A stretch of 64,000 nt of DNA from Heliocidaris erythrogramma (GCA_025617745.1 CM046858.1:40531850-40595849); one strand, 5' to 3'; numbered from the stretch's first letter, positions 45,501 through 56,610 are shown. Notes: generated by a model not told the origin, from the letters alone. Numbers and translations: made by a program.

Positions 45501-48500
45501 TTTTTTAATGAAAACGAATAAAAAATTGTTTACAAGGGAAAACACGATAAGAACTACTTTCGAAAAATAAACTCAAGGGCAATTTCAAAGGCCTATTGTA
45601 CTGCCCATAGAAATCAGGTTCGGATTATGTAATACACCTTTGTAATGTTCGCACATTTCTAAAGGTGATAGACAGGGCTATTGAAATTGTCTTGAGTTTA
45701 TTTTTCGAAAGTAGTTTTTATCGTGTTGGAAGCAAATTGCCCTAAAAGCTTCATAACTTTTCTTTTGTCTAAAAAGTTAACCCAATTTATATGGGCTCTA
45801 CCACACAGTGGTAGCAGTTTCGCCCTCGCGTAAACATTAACCGAAGCAAGATGACCTTCGCTCTTGCAGAGCCTTCCTTTCTTTGTAAAATCAGGATCAA
45901 GTTCATTGCGAGTCTTGGTCAGCTGCCCACGTAAACCTTCTCACATTGCAAGGTTTAGAAAACAGACGTCAGCGTTGTGATGAAAGTTAGAAGATTTACA
46001 GAAGCGAGACTATGTTGGCAACCTTGTACCCAGGTGTGTCGTTTCTCATGATAATAAACACGCTCATATTAAATAGCAAGGAAAACAGCTATGTTCACAA
46101 TTTGAGGAGAAGGGTTTTGTGAACGAAAGTAGAGACAGTATATGCTTTGATCATTCAGTACACGTTTATCGAGGTGTCATGATGATTTTGCAAAAGAAGA
46201 AAGAGGTATTTGAATAGTTTGCAAGCAATAGACCTGTTTACTAAGTGATTCAAATTTTATGCATACTTTTGAAACAAAGGTTGTTCTTGACAACCTGAAA
46301 GCTTGCCAGAGGCTTGTCAGACATAGCAACAAGTAATGTATGCAAACTGGATTCCAAGTATTGTAGTTCAGGTTAATGGAATACCTCGTTACTAGGTCCC
46401 CATGAAAGAAACATCCATAAATTTGAATCACTTAGTAAACAGGTGTATTGATAAGTCAAGTACAGAACTGTATACCATCGATAGTAAATAACTTACGAGA
46501 TATTTCTTTTCTCATTTTCTAAAGCTTAAAAAGTATGTAGGCTCAAGTGGAAGTAATAAAGGCATACAATGGCTGAACATAAAATGATTTCAACGATGAT
46601 TAATGATCTAGATTTGAAAAGCTTCCCCAATATGAGTAAATTAATTTTACCGTCAGGACATGGTGGCAAATGCGGGGGCAAATGGAAGAAAACATGGCGA
46701 TGGTTAAGAAGAGTTGAGACTAGTTGTTGCCAGAATTGTCATAGGTTATAAATGTTTTGTTTTATGACGGAAACGGAAGGTCTTATTACAAATTACACAT
46801 GACTTGGTTATATTTACAACGCTTTTGAATAGACAAGCCAAAGTTCATGACTCTATGTCAGCCAAAAAGTGCTCCATTTTGTTATCATAAATCATAATGT
46901 GCGTTGTTTTACTCCAGATTGCAAGAGTTTTATACGCTACCTTCTCGAACCGGACCCCGAAAAACGACCGACAATCTATGATGTCCTGTGTCACCCGTGG
47001 TTGGCAGGGGTCTATGAGCCACTCCGCTCCCTGAGTCCTGCAGGTACCAGCTACGCCCTCACCCCTACGCCTCCATCGACACCGTACTCTGGACGGAGGA
47101 TAAGCCGCATGCTGCTCGATCACGATATCGTCAGCTACATCAGGGAGACGCTGGGGATCAAGTCGACCCACGTGAGCGAGTCCGTGCTCTCGGGGCGCGC
47201 CGATGAATACTCGGCGATCTACCATCTCTTGGCCAAGCAACGCGAGCGGGACGAGGTGCCCAAGATTGCGCGGAGGCTGCAGGAGAACTGGGATACTTTT
47301 CGGGCTTGTTCCCGCCAGGATGATGACGAGGATCTCGATCTTGACAATGAAGGTGATGGGGATATTAAAGAGCAAATTGCAGCAGGTAATGCGACAAAGA
47401 AACGAGACGGGTCTCCAACGCAACGGAGGCTGGTGGGCGATGAGGCCAATGATGACGAAGAAAAGAAGACGGTTGCCGCAGAGGTGAGGAACAAAAAGAA
47501 ACGTATTGATAAAGAAAGATTTATCAAAGTGAATTCTTGCATATGAAGACATCTTGGTTAATTCTGTTAAAAAGGCCATGGTGTATTCAAAATGGGATGG
47601 ATCGTATAATGCCCCTCCCTGAAAAGAAAAGAAATACAGGGGGTCTACGGCACGCAGAGCTGCAAAGCTGGTAATGAGGTACACCCCCTTATCAAGGTAT
47701 GGATATGCCACCGAAATACGATGCTTTTGACACTTTTGAATCATAATACTGCAGAAACATGCCTTCTTTGATATATCATGAACATGACGAAATGATGAAA
47801 TAATGTCTTCGAGTTTAATAGTAGTGTTTAATTGTTTAACCCTTAAAAAGCCCGGGGCGGGTTAAGTTGAACATGTAGTCACTAGTATGTATATAACTAT
47901 TATGTGTGTCATATTTAATTTTGGATGAATTTCATTCTTTTTCACTTTCTACAGACTGCTCTTCAGATCGCGGGTAAGAAGAACGGCAGCTTCCATTTCA
48001 AGATGGCGATGGTGATTGAAGAGGATGCAGAAAGAGCTGCAAGATCAACAACTAACGTCTCGCTAAGCTCTAAAGCGACAGAAACAAGCGCCATCTACCG
48101 AGAGGTTCTCGGTGAAGTCCATTCGGAACGCGCATCATCATCATCGCCCACTAAGTCCACATCTTCTAAAGACGGACAACGCGCGGGAACACCGTTCAGT
48201 CAGTCAAAGCGCCACGGGCATGGAAATCTGGGCTACATGAACGATAGTCGCTCGAGTGCAGCTAGTGGCAACCCGTGGCTCATTATGCTTGGGCGAGAAA
48301 GAACAACAAGTACCATTCGGTCAGGCATCAGCGGTCCTGATACACGCATGGAGAACAAAAATGTGCATCAGTCTGGAGTGACGACATCCTGCTTTCAAGG
48401 AGAGAACGTGAAGAAGAAGGCTGAGAAGAGCCAACATAGGACTGATAGGTTCGAAACTGCAAAAAGAGATACAGAATCGTCTGCGAAACACGGCAGTGCG

Positions 48501-49418
48501 AATGGACGGGTTTCCCTATCTAGCCGCAGGGCCGTTAATCTAACCTTCCAGCAATCGACTGATCCTACCGTGACGACATTCGCCAATCATTTCAGACACA
48601 ACCAATTACCTGATCGACTAATGAGACGATCAAATCTGAGGAATCCTTTCATTTTAGACAGAACTCCTGGGAGTCAAGGCGGACGTTTGGATCCACCAAA
48701 GTCCGTGACATTTCGAAGAAATAGATTCCATCTGGAGGCTGACGAAAATCTGCGCGAAGCGGTGAAAGAGAGAACTGTCGCGAACACGATCGGTGTGCAG
48801 TCGCAGACAGCGACAAAAGTGGGAGACACCAATGGCATTCGCGATAGAAAACAAGAAGAAGCCGTCAGAGTTTACCGCTCAACCCGCAAAACAAGCACAG
48901 TTCCTCGCGAGTTTTCGGTTATTCGTAGGCAACGTCGCCCTTCGAACCCAGTCAAACGTAAACCAATCGGGAAACCCCCAGTAACATTGTCCCGCAGGCC
49001 TTCTAAAGCTGCTAAAGGGAAAGCGAATCCACAAAAGCAGGAACGATCGGCGGCAAAAACTACCGCTACGATGTCTGGACGTCCAGGCACTGCCAGCCTC
49101 CAGGACAAACAGAACAGTATAGAACAGGTGGCAGTAAAAGTCAGCAGCAATTGCTCACGGACACAAAGCAATCGAACCGACACCGGTTCCGAAAAAAATG
49201 GCGGTGACCTGACGAACTTGCCAAGGCGGTTCTCGACGAGCGACGAAGGATACGATACCACTCACTCCATTGAGGGCGACTCCAACTCCAACAAGAAGTT
49301 ACCCGACATAGCACCGCCAATTCTGAGTATTTCCCCAAGACGCTTGTCAGACGCTGAGACGACCACTGCGTCGAAAACAATGAAAGCTCTTAAACTGGAA
49401 AATACAAATGAATCTTGA
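36184..49418 (+). CDS. HUNK: HUNK orthologue, AMPK-related Ser/Thr kinase, 7-exon gene model (1171 aa)
   Basis: Coding exons: 36184-36594, 41005-41297, 41838-41893, 42333-42930, 45147-45274, 46918-47483, 47955-49418; phases agree at all six junctions. The family transfers ATP phosphate to Ser/Thr in signalling. Landmarks: KRVGPYLLG then GEGSFAKV (119-126), VAIK (K141), HRDLKVEN (234-241), DFG (254-256), CGSPAYAAPE ending at 437, DVWSIGVNAYALLTGTLPF, and LLEPDPEKRP, all close to vertebrate HUNK. A UBA-like region follows (VSYIRETLGI ... AIYHLLAKQRER). Catalytic residues are intact. Oddities: a GC donor at intron 1, about 150 extra residues in the activation segment, and a 487-residue basic, Ser/Thr-rich tail. 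Vertebrate HUNK is about 714 residues. Start is uncertain: in-frame ATGs also at 36223, 36226 and 36250. Confidence 0.92.
37625..37790 (+). mobile_element. Truncated SINE 3' part
   Basis: CCAGAGAGTGGAGAATGTGC and GTCAAGCGCTTAGAGACATC match the body of the SINE at 6381; ends in ATTATTATTATT. Confidence 0.7.
39566..40236. mobile_element. TIR element of about 670 bp
   Basis: CCATGTGCATAAAAGGCTAC at the left and GTAGCCTTTTATGCACATGG at the right are perfect inverses; CTAG-rich text follows inside both arms. No coding capacity. In HUNK intron 1. Confidence 0.85.
40741..40957. repeat. (CAT)n/(CAC)n compound microsatellite
   Basis: Over 200 bp of CAT, CAC and CGT triplets just before HUNK exon 2; Ser-, His- and Ile-rich frames are artefacts. 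Confidence 0.95.
41005..41297 (+). CDS. HUNK: HUNK exon 2 (N-lobe to HR of HRD)
   Basis: Acceptor ttactag|GTTGCTATC, donor CACAG|gtaaga, phase 2 out. It encodes VAIKIIDKRD with the ATP-binding lysine, the helix-C glutamate (RREAGLL), the hinge LVLELCGGG, and ends at GVVHR. Confidence 0.93.
41838..41893 (+). CDS. HUNK: HUNK exon 3 (catalytic loop)
   Basis: A 56-nt exon between tcaacag and ATAG|gtaggt. It completes HRDLKVENLLLDD, the catalytic loop with the proton-acceptor Asp, and runs to the base before DFG. Too short to appear as an open frame on its own. Confidence 0.92.
42333..42930 (+). CDS. HUNK: HUNK exon 4 (DFG to DVWS with a large activation-segment insertion)
   Basis: 598 nt between tttctctag and GCAT|gtaaga. 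It starts (D)FGLSNFI and ends CGSPAYAAPE ... DVWS, both HUNK-like. Between these, where vertebrate HUNK has about 13 residues, there are about 165 residues rich in Arg, Lys, Gly, Ser and Asn with no known fold. The T-loop Thr just before CGSP is kept. The frame is open from end to end. Confidence 0.88.
42931..44321 (+). other. HUNK: HUNK intron 4, first part
   Basis: AT-rich; nothing recognised. Confidence 0.4.
44322..44700 (+). mobile_element. tRNA-headed SINE split by a MITE
   Basis: Head with AGGTGTTGTGGTCAAGTGGA and GGGTTCGAATCCCTGC, then ACATTTGCCACACTCGACCC. The body breaks at GGATACCTG and resumes after 44626 with GGATTTATTCCTTGAATACA, as in the uninterrupted relative at 19140. Confidence 0.75.
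44468..44626. mobile_element. Fold-back MITE, family B copy 2, inside a SINE
   Basis: GTGTTTCATAAAGGTGTTCG at the left, ACAGCTTTATCAAACACCA at the right; core ATGATTGAGAATCTGA matches, inverted, the copy at 1682. Confidence 0.8.
45016..45042. repeat. (CT)n microsatellite
   Basis: About 13 CT units about 100 bp before HUNK exon 5. Confidence 0.9.
45147..45274 (+). CDS. HUNK: HUNK exon 5 (helices F-G)
   Basis: 128 nt between cgttgcag and TCAG|gtatgg, phases 2 in and 1 out. It encodes GVNAYALLTGTLPFIVEPFNLYQLL and the GPLPSGLSS loop, near-collinear with vertebrate HUNK. Confidence 0.93.
45541..45727. repeat. Hairpin with about 47-bp arms
   Basis: AACACGATAAGAACTACTTT ... and its inverse ... 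AAAGTAGTTTTTATCGTGTT pair over about 47 bp around a 92-nt loop. In HUNK intron 5. Confidence 0.8.
46231..46445. mobile_element. TA-flanked MITE, family C copy 3 (inverted)
   Basis: Ends GACCTGTTTACTAAGTGATT and AATCACTTAGTAAACAGGTG, TA on both sides; core ATGTATGCAAACTGGATTCC is the inverse of that in copies 1 and 2. Confidence 0.82.
46918..47483 (+). CDS. HUNK: HUNK exon 6 (end of kinase domain, UBA-like region)
   Basis: 566 nt between actccag and GCAGAG|gtgagg. It opens CKSFIRYLLEPDPEKRPTI, the last kinase helices, then PWLAGVYEP and the region LLDHDIVSYIRETLGI ... SAIYHLLAKQRERDE that matches vertebrate HUNK. The end is Asp/Glu-rich. Confidence 0.92.
47955..49418 (+). CDS. HUNK: HUNK exon 7 (long C-terminal tail, stop TGA)
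   Basis: 1464 nt, 487 codons and TGA, after ttctacag in phase 0. The tail is basic and rich in Ser, Thr, Arg, Asn and Gln, with many RRxS/RxxS-type sites and no recognisable fold. It is not alignable by eye with the vertebrate HUNK tail, although both are long single-exon tails. Confidence 0.88.
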   Translation, partial: TALQIAGKKNGSFHFKMAMVIEEDAERAARSTTNVSLSSKATETSAIYREVLGEVHSERASSSSPTKSTSSKDGQRAGTPFSQSKRHGHGNLGYMNDSRSSAASGNPWLIMLGRERTTSTIRSGISGPDTRMENKNVHQSGVTTSCFQGENVKKKAEKSQHRTDRFETAKRDTESSAKHGSANGRVSLSSRRAVNLTFQQSTDPTVTTFANHFRHNQLPDRLMRRSNLRNPFILDRTPGSQGGRLDPPKSVTFRRNRFHLEADENLREAVKERTVANTIGVQSQTATKVGDTNGIRDRKQEEAVRVYRSTRKTSTVPREFSVIRRQRRPSNPVKRKPIGKPPVTLSRRPSKAAKGKANPQKQERSAAKTTATMSGRPGTASLQDKQNSIEQVAVKVSSNCSRTQSNRTDTGSEKNGGDLTNLPRRFSTSDEGYDTTHSIEGDSNSNKKLPDIAPPILSISPRRLSDAETTTASKTMKALKLENTNES

Positions 49419-49503
49419 ATGTAATTGTCAAGCCTCATGTCTTGACTGAAAACATTCTTCTGTTCAAAACCAGATAATAATTTCACTCTGCACATTGACT
49501 TTT

Positions 49504-49509
49504 AATAAA
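49504..49509 (+). terminator. HUNK: Likely poly(A) signal of HUNK
   Basis: AATAAA 86 bp after the HUNK stop codon, the first such hexamer downstream, giving a short 3' UTR. Confidence 0.55.
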
Positions 49510-49918
49510 GTTATGGTATTAAGGTGTACACAAATATTATATTAAGTCGTAAAGTCTTGACAGTACCTGGGCCCAGTGGTATAGATTATGCTTCACGATT
49601 TACACGTTCATTTGGTAATATTGAATAGATATCAAAGTAAAATTGATGTAAAAGTCAACAAGCCTAAAAGCATCTATTAGTGTTTCTAGAGCCAAGGGAT
49701 CAACTGTTCCTCTAAAATCTGGCAAACTAAGCTGACAAGAGAAATACGTGGAGACGATTCTACGGCAGCCCGAACGTGCCTCCCAACAAAAAGACAACGG
49801 TAATTGCGTAATTGTCCAGTTGATTGGCATTGACGGAGATGTGACAAGATCTAAAATGTTCTCTATACGATTGTTTCCCTAGTGATTGGTCTCTACCAGG
49901 GGGTGTCGATCCGTGTTC

Positions 49919-49954
<36 letters not shown>

Positions 49955-51650
49955 GGGGGGGGGGGGGGATGACCGACGAGGGAGCGAAGTCAGTGGCATA
50001 TCTAGGGATTATGGCGCCTGGGGCCAAAAAATGAAGTTACGCCCCCCCCCCCCCCGAGTGCCCAAACTTATCTACGTTAGCGAGGGAGCAAAGCGACCGA
50101 GCTTTTTCTTGTGCATTTTACACAGGGAATTTTGCAATTGACCACCACAATTGAGCTGTAGAGAAGCTCGAATTTTATACATTGATAAACGGTTTTCTAT
50201 ATTCAGTCACTTCTACAATCGGGAGCAAAACTAACGAAAACCCTATATAGACTTGAGAAAGAATCGAGAAATTCAGCAAGGCTACCTAAAGTTGAGGTTT
50301 CTTTCAAAAGTTGAACCTTTGCAAATGCTGTTTTACACACTTTATCCTATAATGGGGGCGCAATATTTAACAGGAGTCATATGGAACTTACATGATATAG
50401 CGAACAAAGCAAATACATCTTTATTTTTTTCAAATTTTGAACCCTTTAAGCCCTGGGTTCTTAATTATTTTGTCAGGCGGGCCAGAAATATTCTTGAAAT
50501 TACGTCGCGGGCCACTGAGTATTACACATAGTTACATATAAAGACGTATGGGGCTCACGTCTCAATTGCCCGAATACATTGTGTATTAGCTTTCTAGCTT
50601 TTCGATTCAGCGAGCGAGCGAAGCTTGCGAGCAAAAAATTTGACACTTTAGAATCGTGAAAATCTAATTTTGTCATCAAAATGTGCTAATTTAGATCATC
50701 TGAGATATAAAAAATTACAAAGAGACCATTTCACTGCCCGGAAATGAGATGGCGGTACCCGAATGCAGGAACATTTTCATATTCTCGGGGGGGGGGGGGG
50801 GGGAGGGAGGACTTCAGCCCCCATCCCCCGCCTCAGATGTTAATGCATATATACCCAAATGGCTCATGTAAGGACAGTTGAACGATTTTAGAATACTCCT
50901 CCCGTGTCCTTATTTTGTCCTCGTTTCATGTTTTTTTTTAAAATAAAATCTATATGTGGTAGAGCAGGGAACGGATAAATATGATACTTCTTGACACTTT
51001 TATTCATAACAATAGTTAGGATGATATTATATCATGCATCAACATAGTACTTAAAACAAGATTTTTTGTTTTACTAGACACTTTTGGCGGGCCGCATGAT
51101 ATCGTCTCGCGGGCCGCAAGTGGACCATGGGCGGCACTTCAAGAACAAGGGCTTTAAGGTATCTTAAAAACTATATAGGTCTACTGGGGCGCAAAATTGC
51201 GAGATCTTGAAAGAAAATAATTATGCGAGGGAGCAAAGCGACTGAGCTTTGCGAAATTTTCGCATTTCAAACCTTCAAAAACTAGATTTCTAGTGCATTT
51301 ACCCTGCGGATTCTTCATTTGCCCCTATTTTTTCTTTCTCTCCTTTGCGTGGATCGACGTGGATCGACACCTATGGTCTTTACTGAAAGCTTTCAGGAAC
51401 ACCGCATTGACCGTATGTGATTCTATCAGCAAAAGAACACGCTTGTGGGGGCTCATTATTTGTTCTTTGTCAAAAATACTATCTATTCTTCATTCCTCTT
51501 ATTGTCCCATATATATGTCAGCGGTTTCCTCTTGATAAAAATGTAGGCTACTGAGAGGCCATACGCAATCGTGTTGCCGAAAGCTTTCAATTGCGAGTAA
51601 AATTTAAAATATCGGCGAGACGGCCGGGAAGACAAGTGGACGAGGTCCGG
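49510..51650. other. Intergenic with homopolymer runs and repeat scraps
   Basis: A T run then G run at 49922-49968, C run at 50042-50055 and G run at 50788-50806. GAGGGAGCAAAGCGACYGAGC text at about 50085 and 51228 is a repeated phrase shared with 17440-17990. No gene recognised. Confidence 0.45.
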
Positions 51651-51673
51651 CATCTCAATCATATTTTTGTCTC

Positions 51674-51770
51674 CTCCTCCTCTTCCTCTTCCTCTTCCTC
51701 TTCCTCCTCCTCTTCCTCTTCCTCTTCCTCTTCCTCCTCTTCCTCCTCCTCCTTCTTCTTCTTCTTTCCA
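51674..51770. repeat. (CCTCTT)n pyrimidine microsatellite
   Basis: About 100 bp of CTC/CTT triplets; Ser-rich plus and Gly/Arg-rich minus frames are artefacts. Confidence 0.95.
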
Positions 51771-51989
51771 GAAATCCAAAGTCATGTGATTTATGAATTT
51801 TTTCCTGTATTCTATTCTGGTCACGAGAAGATCGACAAGAAAATACAACAGTGTATCAGTCAGATATGATTACGTCTTGGGACCGAACTTTAACCTCGCC
51901 TTCCAAAAGACTCGACTCGGTTTCGATGGGGAGAAATCATTTAACGCTACATTGAAAGTTGAAGAGCGCCATCTCTTGAAATCAAATCA

Positions 51990-54222
51990 GTAAATGTCAA
52001 TGGAATGGCTGAGCTAATTCTTTTCACCTGTAAATTACTATGCATTATTTCATTCCTTCTCTTTATTGCATGGTAAGGAAATCATTATTTTCATCGTCGA
52101 AATACATAAGGATCTTTTATTTCTCATTCCCATCATCATTTGAAACACCAATATTATTACTTCAGTTATCATTTCCACCACTACCACGATCCAACATCCT
52201 TTATCATCATCATCATCATCATCAAGATTATCACTAATATGAAAACTAATATGAAAATATGAAAATCACCAGGATTACCATAATCATGATTATTATTTTA
52301 TTAACGATGGAATCATTATCCAAATTAACACTTTCATCATAACCAGCATATCTCCATAGTTTTTTTTATAACATTACTTTCAACATCATCATCATCATCA
52401 TCAACTTTCGCATCGGCATCTGGACAACACCTCATTCTCATTCAATACCAACATACCTAACCCTAACCCCAACATATATGCTCCGGCGACAATTGTTTCA
52501 GGCTTTATTTCATCAGAGATATAGGGTTAGTGTTAGGGTTGCAATTATGTTTTAAGTGGGCAATTTTACATATTGAAAAATGTTGCATTAAAAAAAAAAT
52601 AATGTAATGTGACTATAAACCACACATTTGCAGGGTTGGCAGAAAGTATGTTTCTTCTAATGAAGTTTTGATACTGTATTTAGGTACTCTAATATGTGTG
52701 CATTGTTGTAACTAAAACTCATTTACCTGACACATGTAGTCAGAGAGCAGGAGCTTTTTTAAGATGTAACTCAAAACCTTTCAAAATGTAATGGGAGTGA
52801 CCGTGGAATTGCCCAAGTGTAGAATTTTGTAAGCGCACGGAATTGACGTGGAGCTGCCAACCCTGAAACCCAAGAAATATGGTTAAATGACAAGGCAGAG
52901 GCTGAAAATAGGGACATTTCTGAGTTTCCTATACCTTACTACAGGCAGATATTTTTGCAAAAATAAGGACACAGTGGTAGAAGTGGCTCTTTCTTTTAAC
53001 AAAAATCAGGATTGTCCCTGTTAAATAGGGACAGTTGGCAGGTACGCAATTGTCACTGGACTGGAGTATGTGTCGCACAACCTCTCATCATTATCAACAT
53101 CACTATAATCTTCTTCCTCCTCCTCTTCATTATGATCAAGGTCATCAATGTATTACTTTTTTCCCAATTCCAAAGCACTTGCAAGCAGCTTTTTAGATGA
53201 TAACAACCCAAGTATCCAAACAGTTACAAAAAAAGAAGGTACACAAGATTCTTCAGTATTCCAATATCATCCATATATATATATATAAAACTTTATTTTA
53301 AAATTGTACAAAAGGAAAAAATAATCAAGCTATAGTTCACATTTTACATAAGTAGCACTTCATCCATAATTATCTGACAAATACCATTGGAAGTACTTGT
53401 GTATATCTTTGCAACTTCACGTCATTATACCTAAATGTAGCAATGATTACTGTTTATATTTCCTGTACTTTATCAGAAATGTACTAATTGGCAGGACATA
53501 CCGTGGAAGTGTAATAAACTGCTGGAAAAGTATATGTGTGATCATTTATACAAGTTGATGTATTGCATATGTATTATTTGTACATACAATAAATGCTTAT
53601 GGAATGAAAGAACTGCATTAGCTTGTATGTTTCATTACATTTGTATATTATCTCTCTAAGTTTAGAATAATAACTTCAGGTATTTCCAGTGATTGTACCT
53701 ATAAATCAGAATATACTGCAGTCGAAGTGAACTGAATTATAAAAATAATGAAAATATATGTACATGTACACGGTCATTTCTGTAGAAGGTTATATGCCAG
53801 GTCAAATTACTTGCTGCGGTGAATTAAAAAAGAGAAAAAGTACCATTAAAGAAAAGTTACCCTGTATAGATCCATTCAGACAACCTAAAATGTGACACCT
53901 ATCGTATATATGAACAATACTACAGCCTGAAAACTTATCTACAAGTATGAACATCCCCACGTAGATAAAATATAGGAAGCTTGAGTTCTGACATGTATCT
54001 GTATTTGCAATTTTTGTCACTCATTCGGGGGAAGGATTGGATTAAAAAGAATAAAAATGCATTATCTATTGCAACAGCTCTTGAGTCTTCAAGTTGATTT
54101 TTACAAATTTTTATAATGATTTTTTTTAAACACAAAGTTTAAGTACTTACAAAAAAATAAGAAAGAAGCACAATACTGCATAAACTTCTTGTTATCAAAA
54201 TCTGGTTATCTAAAACTGAACA
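51990..54222. other. Intergenic, AT-rich
   Basis: Scattered CAT repeats (52203-52223, 52387-52402). At 52450-52540 CCTAACCCTAACCCC and AGGGTTAGTGTTAGGGTT face each other as a small inverted pair. Nothing else recognised. Confidence 0.4.
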
Positions 54223-54388
54223 CAGTGGAAACTCGCGATAAAGAGCTCCGATATAACAAGATTCCTGATATTACAAGGTAATCAGGTCTTTATGTTCTTT
54301 TGTGTTTTTCCCCAGATATAAGGAGATTCCTGATATAATAAACGTAATTTTCATGGTCCCAAGCTCCTCGTTATAGCGAGTTTCCACC
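54223..54388. mobile_element. pogo/Tigger-like MITE
   Basis: 166 bp with ends CAGTGGAAACTCGCGATAAA and CGTTATAGCGAGTTTCCACC and internal GATATAACAAG phrases. Confidence 0.7.
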
Positions 54389-54631
54389 ATATATATGTTC
54401 CAAAATAGTGTGAATGTATATCAGACAACTAACAAAAGAGTTGCATATATATCACGCATGAAATGATCCTTTAATTTACGACACGAGGGCAGTGCATGAT
54501 CTACAACTTTCTATACCGGTAATAATGAATGAATGTATATAAAAGTGATCCGTTTACCTGATAGCTTTTTACTACTCTGCAGAACACCTAGGAGAGTGTT
54601 TTTGAAAACTATGTTATCTTTTCTGTTTTAA

Positions 54632-55021
54632 CCCTTTCATAACAGGAATTATTCAAGGGCTAAATTGATCACATTTTGTTCTTCAAATTGGCAACAGTAT
54701 TTTTCTTTTAGTGCTACATAGTTGAAATAAAATGTAAGGTCTTCCAGAACAAAATACACAGCTGGAAACTTGTCGAAAAGTTGACAAAATTGCCAATTCT
54801 GATTAAAAAAACAGTGATTTTAAACCTTTCAATCTGTTGCCAATTTGAGGATTTTTAAGTTTATTCTCCTTTTTAAAATATGGTCATGCAACAAATATGG
54901 ACACAATATGTGGAGAAATTTTTTCTCTTTCTACTCATGCATCTGGTATATTTTTTAGAGCTCTGAATCAAAAGTTAATTAATATCCAAACTACAAGATG
55001 TGATCAATTGTCTTGAAAGGA
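54632..55021. mobile_element. piggyBac-like TTAA MITE, family D copy 2
   Basis: 390 bp, TTAA at 54628-54631 and 55022-55025; ends CCCTTTCATAACAGG and TTGTCTTGAAAGG. Core GATCACATTTTGTTCTTCAA and CAAAAGTTA match the copy at 12543. Confidence 0.78.
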
Positions 55022-55241
55022 TTAAAGGAAAAGAAAGACCGTCTTAAAAAAACTGAATTATGCCAAACAAAATGGTATATGTATTACTGATGCTTGCACA
55101 ATTGTCTCTAAACTATACAAATGTACGTGTAGGCAGCCAGCTTTGTACAGACATTAATCAATGACCTAATTCTGATTTGTTATGACAATTAACATTATTT
55201 AACTAGCATAAAAGGTAACATAGTTTTCAGAATACCACATC

Positions 55242-55386
55242 AGGGGGCCGTTTCCTAAAACTTGTTATCAACAACAACTGCCACATTTCTATGACAAATT
55301 TGCTCACAGCCAATCAGATGCATGGATTTCAGTAGCTTGTAACAATTACCATAACTTGTTATTGATAACAAGTTTTATGAAACGGT
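55242..55386. mobile_element. Fold-back MITE related to family A
   Basis: Ends GGGGGCCGTTTCCTAAAACT and AGTTTTATGAAACGGTAC; core CAGCCAATCAGATGCATGGA is the inverse of the TTGGCTGAG core of family A. Confidence 0.7.
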
Positions 55387-56396
55387 ACATTTCTGTTGCT
55401 GCTCACAAAGAGATTTGGAAAGAAACTGATCAATCAAGAATATGATTTTCTTCATTGAAATAGATCGGTGCATTTGTAAATATATTGTAAAGTGTATACC
55501 TCAAGTATTGTATTTGATATTGAGAGTAATATACTGCTAATCTACATCTAAAAGCACTGCAAGGCATCCCGACACCAGCCATTTGTACAACACTATGAGC
55601 AAGCAAACAAAGATATACAAAAAATAATTCCATTGAATATTCTTCCAAAAATCCCAACGATCCCTCCTACGTACATGTATATAAAGGTCTAATATATAAG
55701 TATGATCTAAAATGGTGACGGGCGGGAATGGCACATGTAAAACTGAATTAACCATTTAACTGTCCTTTTTATCTTATTTTAAATTGTCTAAAGAAGTAAT
55801 TTAATTTACATGATTTGGTATGTAGGTATTTATGTTAAGAGTTAAGTAATTTATAATACAAATATAACAGGCAAGAGATTACACAAAGAGGTGGCATTTC
55901 CCATATGATGGTTTGATGGCAAAACAATTGACATTAAACTGCCAGCACTCCCGCTGACTAAATTTTGATGTCTAATATCTGGTCTGTATGGCACTTTATG
56001 ACGTTAAGAAATACATAATAATAATAATAATATATTACATTTTTATAGCGCATTATATGAATACTTCAATGCGCTTTACAATGTTATTTATTATTACTAT
56101 GTATATTTATTTATTATTATTACATATATAATTTTAAGTATTTCAAAAGAGTAATTTGGTCATAATGAATAATACAAATGATTTGCGTCTCACAAAAGTC
56201 ATAGTTCATTTCTGGTCTGCACCAGGGCTCAAAACATCACAGGTGAACTGTACAGGTGGATCCCCAAAAGTGTCATTCTGAATCCACGATATGTCAAAAT
56301 GCAACAGGGGCATGGAGCACAAGGGCCCACAATAGCTGGCTCCGGACGCCCCTGCAAAAAAGTTAGTGAGATGCACTGAAGCCCGGTCTACATGTA
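55387..56396. other. Intergenic, mostly unrecognised
   Basis: At 56010-56090 (ATAATAATAATAATAATA then TATAGCGCATTATATGAATA, GCGCTTTACAATG) lies the tail of a SINE read on the minus strand. Otherwise nothing. Confidence 0.4.
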
Positions 56397-56610
56397 CAGC
56401 CCTGGAAAAAAATTATTAGACCAAGCTTCTGTAATAAGGGTACTATAATATGCATACAAACTAACAAAAATGGTTTGTCTTCGTATTTCATTGAATGAAT
56501 ACCAAATTCCAGCAATTATACCTTGCTTTTATGATATTTTATTTCCTTCTGACCACAAAAACAACACTATCAGCAACCATTCTTGGTCTAATAATTTTTT
56601 TCCATGGCTG
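56397..56610. mobile_element. Tc1/mariner-type MITE (CAGCC family), copy 2
   Basis: Ends CAGCCCTGGAAAAAAATTAT and ATAATTTTTTTCCATGGCTG with TA at both edges; inverted relative to 2789-3009. Confidence 0.82.

Noticed and set aside
46845-47744. 299-codon minus-strand frame
   Set aside because: Antisense to conserved HUNK exon 6; composition follows from that exon.
51483-51869. Ser-rich plus-strand and Gly/Arg-rich minus-strand frames
   Set aside because: Translation of the CTC/CTT microsatellite.
52450-52540. Interstitial telomere-like CCCTAA words (also near 61685)
   Set aside because: Only two or three units each; more like part of a small repeat than telomeric DNA.
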